This document shows, one piece after another, positions 24,543-36,034 of a stretch of 64,000 nucleotides of DNA (position 1 is the first letter of the stretch; each line of letters starts with the position of its first letter). The stretch lies in NCBI RefSeq assembly GCF_000204055.1, contig NW_006768824.1:436366-500365 (forward strand). The letters are read 5' to 3'. The notes under the pieces were generated by a model. That model did not search any database and was not told where the DNA came from. It saw only the letters and a program-made list of their open reading frames with translations. The translations under genes and the position numbers were made by a program. The stretch is from Melampsora larici-populina 98AG31. Taxonomy: Eukaryota; Basidiomycota; Pucciniomycetes; Pucciniales; Melampsoraceae.

Positions 24543-25871
24543 ATGTCCATGAAATCCAGCACCTCTACACCATCAATAATCCTGGCCATTTGGTGCCTCT
24601 TTTTGACTTTAGTTCAAGCCAATTGGGATGAAGCTACAGGTTTTGTACATGACTATAACGTCTCTCCAGGATGGTTATCCACAAATCCACGTAAATATAT
24701 TTTTTACGTCTGTTTTTCTGGAAGCTTATAAGGCAATTTTCTTTCCATCATGGAATCACTGAATTTCCATGACTTGTTTCGTTTTGTTTCCCATAGCAAA
24801 ATCTTGCTCCAAAGATATTCAAGTGGCTGAGTGTGCGGTGAGTCGACCTTCTTTCGAAGCTTTCTTCGATGATATCTAAACTAACTCCCTTCACTTCTAT
24901 GTACCGGTACATGATTTTGATACACTTGTTCCAGCATAACACGCGCAATGTGTTCCCCGATAGTGAGTCTTTATCCCTCCGAGTTTCCAGTGATCATCCA
25001 ATCAAATCGCTCATCGTTGTCCATCTCCTCCAAAAATGAATTGGGAACAACAGTTCAATTCATGGCAATATTCACTGTTGACCATTCCAAAGATACCTAT
25101 CATGGCTGCGTGAGTTATCGACCAAGATCAAATCATCTTGTATCCTCGAAAGTCTCACAAATCCCGATTTGATTGTAGTCGTATGGAACATGTTGCTACT
25201 TTTCGGCCTTCCCACCGATCGGCGAGCTTGTGTCCGACCCTACTAACTCACACATCTTTGTTTGGCAGTCAGTATATTACATGATTAATCCCCCTTCTCT
25301 GTAATATGCATGATCTGTAATATGCATCGGTAAACACTGACCATGACTTCATTCTCGTCTCGTCCTCTTGACCCAGTAATCTTGGAGGTTTCAAAGGATG
25401 TGAGTAAGCTTCCCAAGGATCAATTTCCAGTTGGATTTATGTCATTGGACTGAAGTCTGATTCTGCCTTTACCCCAACTAAATCAATCTTCTCATTATCT
25501 CACTAATAGTAGGAACTAATCCGATTGCTAATCCCCAGACTGGAGTTTTCGGATGGGAAGATGGAAATACTGGAGAATATTATGATGGAACTCCAAACAG
25601 GGCGTCTTATACACCAGCTCATGATAAGGATTATCCGGGATTCAAACTTCCACCTGCATGGCCAGATATCATGCCAATGCCAGCACAACAGAATGCTCAA
25701 CCTTCTTGTGGTAAACCAGGTGAACCAAACAAGGACCCTAATCCTACCGGAAAACCTGGTGTTGGTGCTGCAAATTCCAATGGAGCTGAATTAAAGTCAA
25801 AAATAGTAAGTTCCAACTTGGGTCAGGCAAAAAACGTTAATCAAAGGCGGAGTCGTAAGATGTCTAGATGA
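24150..25871 (+). repeat. Segmental duplication, unit A
   Basis: About 1.7 kb covering the promoter and all exons of the secreted gene. It aligns by eye with unit B (45560-47329), same orientation, about 21.4 kb downstream. Coding parts are better conserved than introns. Confidence 0.7.
24543..25871 (+). CDS. Secreted protein, family copy A
   Basis: About seven exons. The first codes for a signal peptide (IILAIWCLFLTLVQA) and the start of the mature protein, NWDEATGFVHDYNVSPGW. Short exons add KSCSKDIQVAECA, HNTRNVFPD, a VQFMAIFTVDHSKDTYHGC segment, SYGTCCYFSAFPPIGELV and NLGGFKG. The long last exon has NPIANPQTGVFGWEDG, TPAHDKDYPGFKLPPAWP and a Pro/Gly/Asn-rich basic tail. There are at least six Cys in the mature protein, two adjacent. 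I recognise no catalytic motif. Because the same exon order, signal peptide and C-terminal block recur in copy B, the structure is believable. It is probably a rust-lineage secreted family; function is unknown. Splice phases were checked for most junctions and are consistent if the last intron uses the first of two AG sites (25507 region). Confidence 0.7.
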
Positions 25872-27280
25872 ATACCAAATAGGTAGTCCAAGCCAAAAAC
25901 ATTACTTTCTCTTTCATTTCAATCTTTTGTCTTAATTTTGAAATTTCATTTAGTCAGATCAGTCATTCAGCATACACCATAATTGATATTTTATTTGCGT
26001 CATTTGCTAATTAAGTTTGATTATATACTTCTCATAATATCATGAATCTTGTGACACACACATTCATACTATAAGAAAGGTTATAATTTGTTAGATTCTT
26101 CCCAGAGTTTAGAAATTGAATTATACATTTTATTTCTTATTCAAGGCAAGCCAGAAGCTGATATATATTAGACTGAAAAGATAAAAAACACCAGTCAATC
26201 CAAAGGTTTGGTCTTTGCCCTGCCATAAATGGATGTTATTATCAAATCAGAGAGAACTCAAAAATTGTTGAAAGTTCTGAATGTTTGGAGAGTGTAAGTT
26301 TAATTATCATTTCTGGGTGTTTTTGAATAAAGTTATTCCACAGGGTTTGTCAGTGACCTGGGGACCTTTGTGGTGTAAGCATTTGGTGTTGTGGTCTGGT
26401 CAGGGGTCACAAAAGGTCACAGATGAATGTATGATAAGAAAGGAATTAGGTGAAACTCAAGATGCTGAACATGCTTGTTTGGTTTGGGAACAAAGCAAAG
26501 ATGCTAAAGCTAATATGGAAGTTATGCCAAGAAGATGTGTGGCGGAGCAATGTAGCTGAATCAAATTTTCTATGAAAACTTGAGAAATAAACTTCATACA
26601 CATCTGTTTGTTTTATATCCTTTAATATTTCTAGCTTTACAAGATTTCAGCAAAAATGATGGACTCACTTATAAGTTTGGAGCTTTAGCTAGTGTGAGTG
26701 GCTGGTATTGATGCATTGTCCTCAAGTTGGTATTGCTTGATCAACACTGACTTTCTTGATCTTTCATATCTTTCCAGATCTGCAAGAATTTGAATATGAT
26801 TTATATGCACATCTACCAATCTTACATATGGAGCTATGTCTTATCAGAAAGAGTGCAGCTGTATGGGTGTGAGTCAGAGAAGCCTGCCATTGAAGATCTA
26901 CCTGCCGTCACAACTGGCGGGAAAGATATTGTAGAAGTAGCACTGGATGGTGACAACAAGACTGCAACAAGAGAAATTGTGTAGTTTTCTGACTCTACAT
27001 CTTCACAGAAGCTAATGCATGGGTGTTTTTATGACCTATAAGACAAAGTTACACAGGTGAAAGTGCTGAACAATGAAGCTGGATGCCAATCATACACTAT
27101 ACAAGATGTTGTATTGCCTTTGATTGGATATCCTAAAGGTACATTAGGTCAAATGTAGCTCAATATGATGAAGCAAGACACTCTAAACCCTGAAACTTTT
27201 TGTTACAGTCAGGCATAAGATCCCATATTTTTTGTGAGATCCAATTTTTCAAAGAGTAAAGATCTCTAGTGTTAATATAT
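25872..27280. other. Degenerate, repeat-derived stretch
   Basis: Open fragments at 26281-26559 (DAEHACLVWEQSKDAKANMEV) and 26790-26984 look protein-like but end at stops and match nothing I know. They are probably remnants of a mobile element or of a decayed gene. The rest is AT-rich without features. Confidence 0.35.
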
Positions 27281-27446
27281 TAGCTGTGTTCAAACCAAAC
27301 CTGGTTGACACAAAAACCCAGTACACCCAGTTGCATTTTTGGTGATAACTTTGTTTATCTAGTGACAGCTCTTGACAGCTTCCAGCCAAAAGGTTGACCG
27401 GGTGTACCGGGTTTTTGTGCAACCGGGTTTGGTTTGAATACGGCTA
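27281..27446. mobile_element. Palindromic MITE, family C copy 1
   Basis: A 166-bp element whose ends are inverted. The left end reads TAGCTGTGTTCAAACCAAAC and the right end, reversed, TAGCCGTATTCAAACCAAAC. The arms continue with TGG/CGGTTG and AAAAACCCAGT/CGGT motifs, and the centre holds CTCTTGACAGCTTCCAG. Two relatives occur at 27905-28390 and 54416-54579. It has no coding capacity, so it must rely on a transposase elsewhere. Confidence 0.75.
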
Positions 27447-27904
27447 TTGTGAATTTTATTGATATATTCTTATGCAATAGTTCATACTACATGCACTGTA
27501 ACAATTGGGTGTGATTTTGGGAATGGAAAAATGATCAAGTGTATAGTTTGTCAAAAAAGGATCTCTCACTCCACACCTGAGCCATAAAATCCACACTACA
27601 TATTTACAGCAGGCTGAGTAAACAGATTGCTATCATGTACATACAGGTCCACTCAGTTCACCGCTCATCAAAATGAGTAAATCACATGTGATACAACATG
27701 TAACTTTTTTCACTTTGTCAAAATTGTCCTAAAAATTGACTACATATAGCTCCATAACAAGTCTGCCACTACTCTTGAAGCCATTTGGTAGTAACTGAAA
27801 GGGTGTTAAATGAAGTTTAGTCAATGAAATTACATCAAGACTTTGAATCAATGTATGTAGTGAACGGAATGCTTTTGTCAAGCTGAAAAAGTTACAGCAT
27901 GCAT

Positions 27905-28390
27905 TAGCCGTAGGGCTGTGACCCGGCCCTGAAAGTTCAGGGCCGGCCCCGGGGCCAAATTTAGCCCTGAGTGAGCCCTATGACCTCTGAAAACTGCTCA
28001 GGGCCAATCAGGGCCAGTAAGAGACTAGTGTGAAGGCGTTTTTTTGGCAAAAAAAGAGTTGGCACCCCGGCCGGGTTGGGCGCCCGAGCCGCCTGGAGCG
28101 CCCACGGGGCCATATTCAGCTGTCATGGAGCAGGAACTGGATGCCCCGGGGCGCGTACCGTCAGCTCTGCAGAAGACGTCAGGCAGAGTTGGCCGGGCAG
28201 GGCTGGGTCCAGGTCACAACCCTAATTAGCCGCGTTCAAACCTGACCTGGTTTTAAAAAAATCAGTTGACCCGGTGGACTTTGTGGCTGGAAGCTGTCAA
28301 GAACTGTCAATGGATACACAAAGTTACCACCAGAAAAGCAACTGGGTAACCTGGTTTTTGTGTCAACCGGGCTAGGTTTGAACACGGCTA
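27905..28390. mobile_element. Palindromic MITE, family C copy 2, split by the hAT MITE
   Basis: TAGCCGCGTTCAAACCTGACC at 28227 and, reversed from the right end at 28390, TAGCCGTGTTCAAACCTAGC. The hAT-type MITE landed within the first six bases, so TAGCCG appears both at 27905 and 28227. Excluding the insertion the copy is 164 bp. Confidence 0.75.
27911..28224. mobile_element. hAT-type MITE with perfect 8-bp target duplication
   Basis: 314 bp starting TAGGGCTGTGACCCGGCCCT and ending so that the reverse strand starts TAGGGTTGTGACCTGGACCC. It is flanked on both sides by ATTAGCCG (27903-27910 and 28225-28232), an 8-bp duplication as expected for hAT elements. The interior is GC-rich (CCCCGG, GGCGCCC words). 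The termini resemble those of the 3.95-kb hAT element at 39096-43045, so that family is the likely mobilising source. Confidence 0.85.
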
Positions 28391-28575
28391 TTACATACAA
28401 TTCACATATCCAGATGGGCAGGCACCTGAACAGACCTGTATGTACATGATGGCCACCTATTCACTCAGCCTTCTGCACATATGTAGTGTGGATCTTATGG
28501 CTCAGGTGTGCAGTGATAAACCCTTCTACAAACAATTCTACTCCTAGTCATTTCTCCCTTCCCACTTGGGAAGAT

Positions 28576-31072
28576 GTATGATTTTCATGGTTTTGGCAAG
28601 AATATCCTCTCTATATGTCAGCCAGGGCATAAGTACGGACATAACTCATCTCCTGGATAACATAAGCTCAAGTATAATAAATACTTATAAGTAAACTTAT
28701 CTTATGAGATGTATAATACCTATTTTGTTGAATACATTCTTTTTCCATTTTATTCTTTCAATTTAAATCCATTTCGTAATTTCTCAAATGAAATATATTT
28801 TTCAATAAGTTCTTTTCAGTTTTGCTTTTATCACAGACATTACTTATATATCAAACATGATGTGAAAGGCTCAGGGCAAAATGATTCCCAGTTGGGACAA
28901 AGGGTTGGTTGATGAGCAAATCTGATGTCTCATAATTGAAAACTAAACTGGATTCAACAAAACACTGGTCTGACGGTCTGGGATGATATCAAACCAGATG
29001 GGTGAATAATTGTATTAATTAAGTAGTGATGCTTGTGTGCACAGAACATCAACTGAAAACAGGAATTTGAAAATGATGTAATAATGAGGCTCACAGGGAT
29101 TTTTGCTCAATTTATTATTCATATTTGAATAATTTGTAATGTGTTCTTTTGCACTCATTTGGATAGAAATACAATGCACACAACCCTATTGTTTTCTCTT
29201 CTCCACTTTAACTTTCATATATTATGGTTTCTATCAGTTCATCTTAGCTGTTGATTAGCTGTATGTAGTGGAAGACTTGATTTTTTGGTCAGAGCAAGAA
29301 GCCTTTCAGTCTCTTGTGCTTCCATTCTCTTATGGGAAGTTGTTTGGTCACTTTGTCTATCAGATTTCATTTCTGTCTCTATACAAACTTTGTTCCTACT
29401 TGACCACTATAATGTTTGTGACAAAAGGATTTATACAAAATCCTGAGGATCCTGACTAGACGTATCTACAAAGAAAAGTGTATAGCACAGAAAGGGAAAT
29501 CCTGAGGGCACAGGTTCATTGTAAGACTATAGCTCAACTGCTGGGTCTATGTTTAGGCCAATGACTAACCTGTGAGCTCAAAAGGAATTGAAGAGCACAC
29601 GTAAAAGGATGTTGTTTAAGAACAAATCAAAATGAAATGAAATCTATTATGAGAGTGAATATATGAGTATAATAAAGTAGAGAAACAAAGATGATGATGA
29701 AAAGTTGAGGAAAATTCACTGATTCTTTTTGACACAAAAAGAATCAGAAAAGAGGGGGTAAGTAAACTACAAGAGCAAACAGATATCCCAAAAAAGACAA
29801 TTCTCCATCACCCCTTGATTCAATTTTACCAGCTAACCCCCTTTGTCCAATTAATGCTAACCTTGCCCCACAACATTTCTGTTTAAAACTGATTACATAC
29901 ACACAATACATCCACCATTCCAACCTGACCACTATCCAAAATAGGAAAATGATCTTTGACCGCCTAAATAAGATAGAATATCTTAACAACCACCTACATG
30001 TATATCTTGTCCAATCTCTTGGCTAAATCTCAACCTCATATGGGGAAGCGGAGCACCCACCCAAGGCTGTTTTGTGTGATACTGAACACTCCAGTTTCTC
30101 AAAAGCCCCGGCTCAAGTACTCAGCTGGGTGAGTGGGTTGATCCAAAAAAAGGACAATCAAGTTAATAAATTTATAGTAGTGGTATCACTCGGAATGTGA
30201 ATGAATGATGATCAAAAACCTCAATAGTTGGAATTTCCAATACAGATTTTTTTTAGTTTTGGGATTCAGTTTGTGAGCACTGCGCAAAAAACACACCTTT
30301 GGCACGCCTAGGCGTTGGAAAAATCAACAAAATGAGGGTTGGCACACCTTTTCAAGAATCACATCAAATTGTAGGAGTTCTTTGTCCTGTTACCAATATT
30401 GGAGACTTGGATACTTGCTGTGAGCTTTGATGACAGCTCTTTTCAGCTTTTCTCACCTTAAAAAGGGAATTCTGCTGTAGTATGTAGCTCTGGCAATACA
30501 AACATATAAGAATAAATAACAATATGAAAACAACATTTTGGCTTTTGGCGTTTTTTTTTGTAAGAAAACGCGCCCGGCGCGTCAAGTGGCGCCTCGGCGC
30601 GAGAAATCCAAAAAAACCCGCCCCGGCGCGCCTACACAAATATGAGCGCGCCCATAACCTGACATGGAGTATTCCACTTTAGTCGTGCCTTTGTAAGTTG
30701 GGTTCAAAGAGGATCAAACTCTAATATAATTGTTCTTGCATATAAATCAACAACACTGTTGGATTTGGTGTACCAGTTTCAAAATAGCACAAATTATAAG
30801 AAGAATAAATCAAGATGTGCATCATTGGCAAGTGAGTTCTTGCACTCGAGCTGTCCATTGGATGTAAGGGTAAGCAGACTGCAGTGGAGTAGGTCAAGGG
30901 GATACATGGTTTGTAGGACAGATGCAACCTGAACATAAGGCATGGCTATCATGTGTACAGGCTTTAGAAGCTCTTCTTCCAGGCTACCTTACGTGTAGGT
31001 GCAGAGGACATCGTTCATCTCGATCGCACAGAATGTGAACCTGTGATTGCGGAATACGTCAGTGTGAGAATC
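28576..31072. other. Gene-poor repeat-rich stretch
   Basis: No gene is supported. It contains a perfect hairpin at 29721-29747 and a GC-rich repeat patch at 30280-30660. Near 30040-30130 is a fragment resembling part of 41800-41880 (TGGGTGAGTGGGT). Open frames such as 28709-28912 and 29268-29459 are short and unrecognised. Confidence 0.4.
30280..30660. repeat. GC-rich GGCGCGCC-bearing repeat patch
   Basis: The patch has GGCACGCCTAGGCG near its left side and CGCCCGGCGCG, GGCGCCTCGGCGCG and GGCGCGCC near its right, in otherwise AT-rich DNA. Similar words recur at 43200-43260 and 45155-45235, so these may be parts of one transposon family. Confidence 0.35.
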
Positions 31073-31714
31073 TTACGTGTATAAAAAATACATCCTTAGG
31101 TGAATTGAGCTCAACATTGCGACATTGCAAGCTCCACTCGATTGGGAGGTAGCAGCAGTGCAATTGGGAAGTGCACTTTCTCCGGTCCCAGTACAGCCGC
31201 AATTGGCGACGATCGAATAGTAAGCATTCCAAACTCCTGGTTTTTGTCACAAAAAAATCCTCTTCAGCCCGAATTCAATCGAACTGAGCCAGAGAATTTT
31301 TGACATTACCATTTTTATATTGATATCGGTCGGCAGTTGTACTATTTTGACAATCGGACGCGACTGAAGAGGGCCATGAGCTACTTGAATTTACCATCGA
31401 GACTCCCTCCCCCATCATCATGTAAGGATAGGCAGAAGCAAAGGAGATCGAGGAAATAGTTTCCTGAATGTTGAGAAAAAGTTAACTAGATGTGCGGTTG
31501 ATAGATATAAACGTCGACAAACATTTCCACAAGTGAAGTCTTTGTTGGTCGGCCAGTTGGAATTGATGAGCGAACAAGCGATAGAGCCATTACAAACGCG
31601 AGAAATTCCAAAGGCGCGAGATTGTGCAAGGTTAGCAGCAATGGCAGAATTGACTAGTAGAAGTGCAATGGCGCACACAAAGGGGAAGGTAGGCAGACGA
31701 TTCATTGTGAGCAT
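31073..31714 (-). CDS. Cysteine-containing small secreted protein
   Basis: Three exons on the minus strand. The ATG at 31714 (or a second ATG three codons on) opens a clear signal peptide, LPTFPFVCAIALLLVNSAIA. The mature part reads NLAQSRAFGISRVCNGSIAC and then DFTCGN. A 75-nt intron with a GTTTGT donor leads to a Ser/Met-rich segment (ASAYPYMMMGEG) and SDCQNSTTADRYQYKN. A further intron leads to VWNAYYSIVANCGCTGTGES, LPNCTAATS and GACNVAML. With about eight Cys and several N-glycosylation sites (NGS, NET, NSS, NST, NCT) it looks like a stable extracellular protein. No family is recognised. The stop at 31073-31075 follows a hydrophobic stretch, and a further intron cannot be excluded. Confidence 0.6.
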
Positions 31715-32540
31715 AGCTTTGTAAGTTCAAATTTCAAGTCGAGGGAAACACTTTTAAGCCAATTCTGGGCTGCTTTTTGTCTTCAGGTTCAGGAGATGTA
31801 TGAGCCATTTTAGCGTCTCCCCGATCAGATTCCGGCTGGAAAGAAAATGAGAAGAGGGTTTGGAAGGAGATATGAGGATCTCAAATCTAGGTGAATATAA
31901 TCTTAGAAGTTCTTATCACCCGCAATCATGTGCAACTGAAATTTTCAAACCAAGTGGATGCTTGAGTTGGCAGGACCTAGCTGCACTTGCTGCGTATGCT
32001 CCCGAATTTTCTTAATCTTCCACCACCGGCCGAATGAGAGAAGATCAGTTGTTGACGATCCACGCGTGATTACGCCATGAGTTAGGGTATGGTTTACATA
32101 AGAACAATTTCGGCTCTTAACAAAATCTCAGATCAATGTTCAAGACAAACCTCATGACGCACCGCCTTGGACCCTCAGCTTACGGCATCGGCTGTCAGGC
32201 AGAAATGGCTCGTTCTCTGCAGAGCTCTACAAGATTAACATACAATCTTACAGTGGGGACATTTGTTTTTCATCGCCTCAAAATCTCCTATCCTGATCAG
32301 AGATCCGCAGTCATGTTGTGATGAAGCGGCGGTTATGCGACGCGTATTTTGCCAACAAAATTGTGTTCAAGCCGTGCAATGAGTGGCCAGCTTGAGTGGT
32401 TCACAAAGGTATATATGGCATCACCCCCTCGAATCAGTCTTCCTCCGAAGGGCCGTACATCTTAGATTTACTGTGTGATAAGTGGTAGAAGGAGAGTAAA
32501 GCCTTTGATAGTTTCTATTTGTGATACCTAAAACACGACG
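31715..32540. promoter_or_regulatory. Divergent intergenic region, secreted protein / oxidase
   Basis: The secreted-protein gene (minus, 31714) and the multicopper oxidase gene (plus, 32541) face away from this 826-bp region, so shared regulation is possible. The short open frame 32136-32321 shows no support. No defined binding site was found. Confidence 0.4.
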
Positions 32541-35500
32541 ATGCCAGGCTATAGTTTAGACCAGAGAATAATTGTGGTTTCTTCATTACTCTTCATTCTC
32601 TTCTTATCTTGCTATGCTTCTGTTACGGTCAACTCTTCAGAGCTTTACCTCTCCGCAGACTTCAACATTACCTCGACTGCTCAAACCAGGAACTACGCGT
32701 GGACTCTGACGTAAGTCCAATTCAAAGCCATATGATTCATTCATCGAGGCCATTCGTCAGTGAGTGTCTTACTAAAACTGCGGTTTAAAGTAATGAAACG
32801 GCGGCTCCAGATGGATACACCAGGTGAGCGTCATTTGAAGAGTGTAGTTAAGCGTACAAAGGAACTGAAAGATCTAATGATATAATTTAGAAATATGCTT
32901 GTAATAAATTCTCAGTTTCCTGGGCCCTTAATAGAAGCCAATGTGGGTGTCAACTCAAGCCATATTCATCAGGTCGCGATGTTTTTGAGGCGAGAGCTGA
33001 CAGAATTTCTAAAAATTTCTCCGTCTTGGTTTTGAAGGAAGGGTGAGTAGCTATCTGTTTTTCGTCCGTTCTTTTCGGAGTGTCTGGCAGCTCCTAACGT
33101 GCCGATTTCTCTTCCGCCGAAGGGATACAATCAATGTTGCAGTCACAAATTCCTTGAGTGACTCTGTTTCTATTCATTGGCACGGCGTAAGTAAATTCCT
33201 TTGTTAGATCTGACTGTGACATTTTGCCGACGACACGGTTCAATCATAGATTTATCAAAATGGTACGGCATGGATGGATGGTGTTACTGGTGTGACCCAG
33301 TGCCCAATTCCAGCTGGTAGCACCTTTACGTATACATTTACCATCAGCAGACAATATGGCACATTCTGTGAGTGGGATCTCATTGATTCAATCGCAGCAT
33401 AGATTAATATTGTCTTTCCGGTATCTTTGAAAGGGTATCATGCGCACTCTCAGGTATGATAACAATGTTTTTATCTTATATTACATTGTTTCCTAATCTG
33501 CTGATTCACCTTTTAGAACTACGCGGCGGACGGTCTGGTAAGAATAGACTGATTAAAATCGAAAATGTGTAAACTAGCTCATCATTCTTGGACTCCGTAG
33601 GCCGGGCCACTCATTGTTCACAGTGTGAATGATCCGTTAGTAAGAGGGGTTGATTATGATCAAGATGTGATACTTTTCATGAAGTAAGCTCTTACAATTC
33701 TACAAAATCGGACCATCTGCTTGATTACTGATAATACTTACATTTCTTCCTTCCGCAGCGATTGGTATCATAAGTAAGATCTTCAGATCTCATCTTCACA
33801 CTGAATATCTTGATCAATAGTGATTTTCCGCTGGTTTTTAAAAAATAGCATGGGCGCCCAGATTTTGGAAGAGCAACTTTCACCCGAGGGTTACATGGGT
33901 TCATCTGCAGCACCGTAAGCATTGGACTTGCGACTGATGTTTACGAAAATGAATTTGACATTTTTTTCTTGACCTTAACCGCTTGAAGATCTCCTGTAAG
34001 CCATATGCAGCTCTATATCTCTTTTTTCCAAAATATTATGGAGACCTTATTCTGATTTATTTGAGTGAATAGAATTCGGCTTTGATCAATGGTATCGGAT
34101 ATTTCGATTGCACGAATGCAGATAATGGTTCAACATGTACAACTCCAACGGATTATTTGACATTTGATCTTAATGCTGGTCAGAAAACTAGACTTCGCCT
34201 CATAGAAGGTGGATCTCATGCTCTTTTTCGAGTATCAGTTGATGAGCATACACTCAATGTGACAGAGGCAGATGCAACTGGAGTGGCCGGACCAACAGCA
34301 ATTCATCGGGTTCCCTTTCGTAAGTCACGTGATTTGATTGTAAGCGGTACTTGGAGGTTTGACCTTTGATTTTTCGATGATGTGCTCAGATAATGGAGAA
34401 AGGTACAGTGTAATTCTTGATTTAAGCAATGATACCGTTGGAAATACTTTCTATCTTAGAGCAGCCATGGACACAGATTGCTGTAAGAATTTATTTTCTT
34501 GATAAAGTCTTCATGAAACCTTCTGAAGATTGCGTTTTGAATTGCATTTTCTGGAATCAGGGGCTTGGCGTGAGTATGATCACTTTCTTCGAACAGAGCT
34601 TCCCTTTTCTTAACCGCCTGTGATTCGTTTTCGTTATACATTCAAGTTGCACCTGGAATGACTGGAGATGCAGCAACCGCTCGAGCGATAATCAGAGTAG
34701 TCAATTCTACGGCCACTACTTATAATACAACAATTACAACTCCAACTTCCACTGATTGGTCCGATACTGTTTCTGGCGATTGTATTGACTTGGAAGCTGA
34801 TACTTTAGTACCTTTAGTTGCCGAAGAAGCATGCACAAATGTCTTGGGGCGCGTAAGTTACATTTCTCAGTATGATCTACAATATCAATTCATCCACATA
34901 AAGTTGATCAACTGGATTGGGTTTTGTTAGGTATTCTATGAGTCAAGTTTTGGATTTGTGACCTCGACTGTAAACTCAACTACTACCAGCAGAGGTCGAT
35001 TTTTCGTCAATGATACAACCTGGTTAAGTGAGCTTTTGAAAACCCCTTTCCACTTTCTTGTTTTTTTCCGGGTACTAATGTTTGTTGATCACATTTTGTT
35101 GTCTTCAAGCTTATACCTATCAACCTTTGTTAAGTGAACTGATCTCAGGAGGACAAGGATACCTTAATACTTCAGAAGTCGCCGCGTTTACGATGGCAAC
35201 CAATGGATGTTATGATATCGTTATCAACAATCTCGATTCTGCACTTGACCATCCATACCATCTTCGTGAGTCGCAGTCTCACTCATCGTACAATGTGACA
35301 CGTTTTGTATACTGACGTGTTTTGGTGTTTTGGAGTGTAGATGGAGTTGATGTACGTGTATACTCCGACCTCTAAGCTGTAGTGAACCCCCTTGTTAAAT
35401 CAATACACTTCACGTAGGCCAAAATCGTAGCGAGTGGAACTGGGGAGCTCAATACATCGGTCGCTGATTCCTTGACCTATAATACCACCAATCCATTGAG

Positions 35501-36034
35501 AAGAGACGTAAGTCTTGATGGTCTTGAGCATAGAAACCCGTTAGGCCGCTTATATATCTTTCCTCGCCTCATGATAGACTCAAGTCGTCGCAGGTGGATC
35601 GTACGTAGTTTGTGAGTGGTAGTAATAATACGGTCTGGTTGATACACGTGCTTGATAAACCTCTAACAAAATGGATGTCTGAAACACTTCAATGTCTCAT
35701 ACCTGATTGTAGTGAGGGTAGTTGCCGACAATCCAGGTATGTATTTTTCTTTCATGCGGTGGTTTTCATCATACTCAAATAATTCGCGTATCTGATAATC
35801 TGACCCAATCCTTTGACAGGTTGTTGGATCTTACATTGTCATATTGGATGGCATCTAGGCGCAGGATTTGCAGGGGTGGTCGTCATGAATCCCACTTCCC
35901 TGAGTTCATTAACATTACCAGCTGCAAATCAAGCCCTATGTGACGGAGCAACTACTGAAACTATTGACGATATTGAGCCCGGGAGGAGAAAACGAAGTTT
36001 ACCTCGACAAGCAACCTATCAACTTCAGTCATGA
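32541..36034 (+). CDS. Multicopper oxidase, laccase/ferroxidase type, secreted
   Basis: A gene of many (about 20) short exons coding for roughly 590 residues. ATG at 32541 begins a hydrophobic leader ([19 protein letters not shown]). Cupredoxin domain 1 has [23 protein letters not shown] (about 33175-33186) and WYHAHSQNYAADGLAGPLIV, the WYHAHS created by splicing. Domain 2 shows [27 protein letters not shown] and [10 protein letters not shown]. Domain 3 has DHPYHLHGVD, again spliced (35250-35345), [20 protein letters not shown] and HLGAGFAGV with the type-1 copper Cys. All four copper motifs are present. A basic C-terminal extension ([10 protein letters not shown]) follows. Such enzymes oxidise phenols or Fe(II). 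In rusts, related laccase-like oxidases are candidates for pigment or wall chemistry; the exact substrate is not deducible. The unusual Gly for Asp in HCHIGWH and Gly for Glu in HLGAGF deserve note. Confidence 0.9.

Larger units (their letters stand above)
27505..28575. mobile_element. Fold-back/TIR element, family B copy 1 (hosts nested MITEs)
   Basis: The left arm (27570-27720) and right arm (28390-28520) are inverted relatives. Left CACACCTGAGCCATAAAATC pairs with the reverse of the right, CACACCTGAGCCATAAGATC, and both continue to CACACTACATAT, GGCTGAGT and CATGTACATACAGGTC. The terminal part is weaker; the right end reversed starts near TTCCCAAGTGGGAAG. Inside lie palindromic MITE C2 and the hAT-type MITE. 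A second B copy is at 54163-54675. The outer limits are approximate. Confidence 0.6.

Noticed and set aside
28030..28245. Two overlapping GC-rich open frames
   Set aside because: They lie within the 314-bp hAT MITE, and their composition reflects its GC-rich interior.
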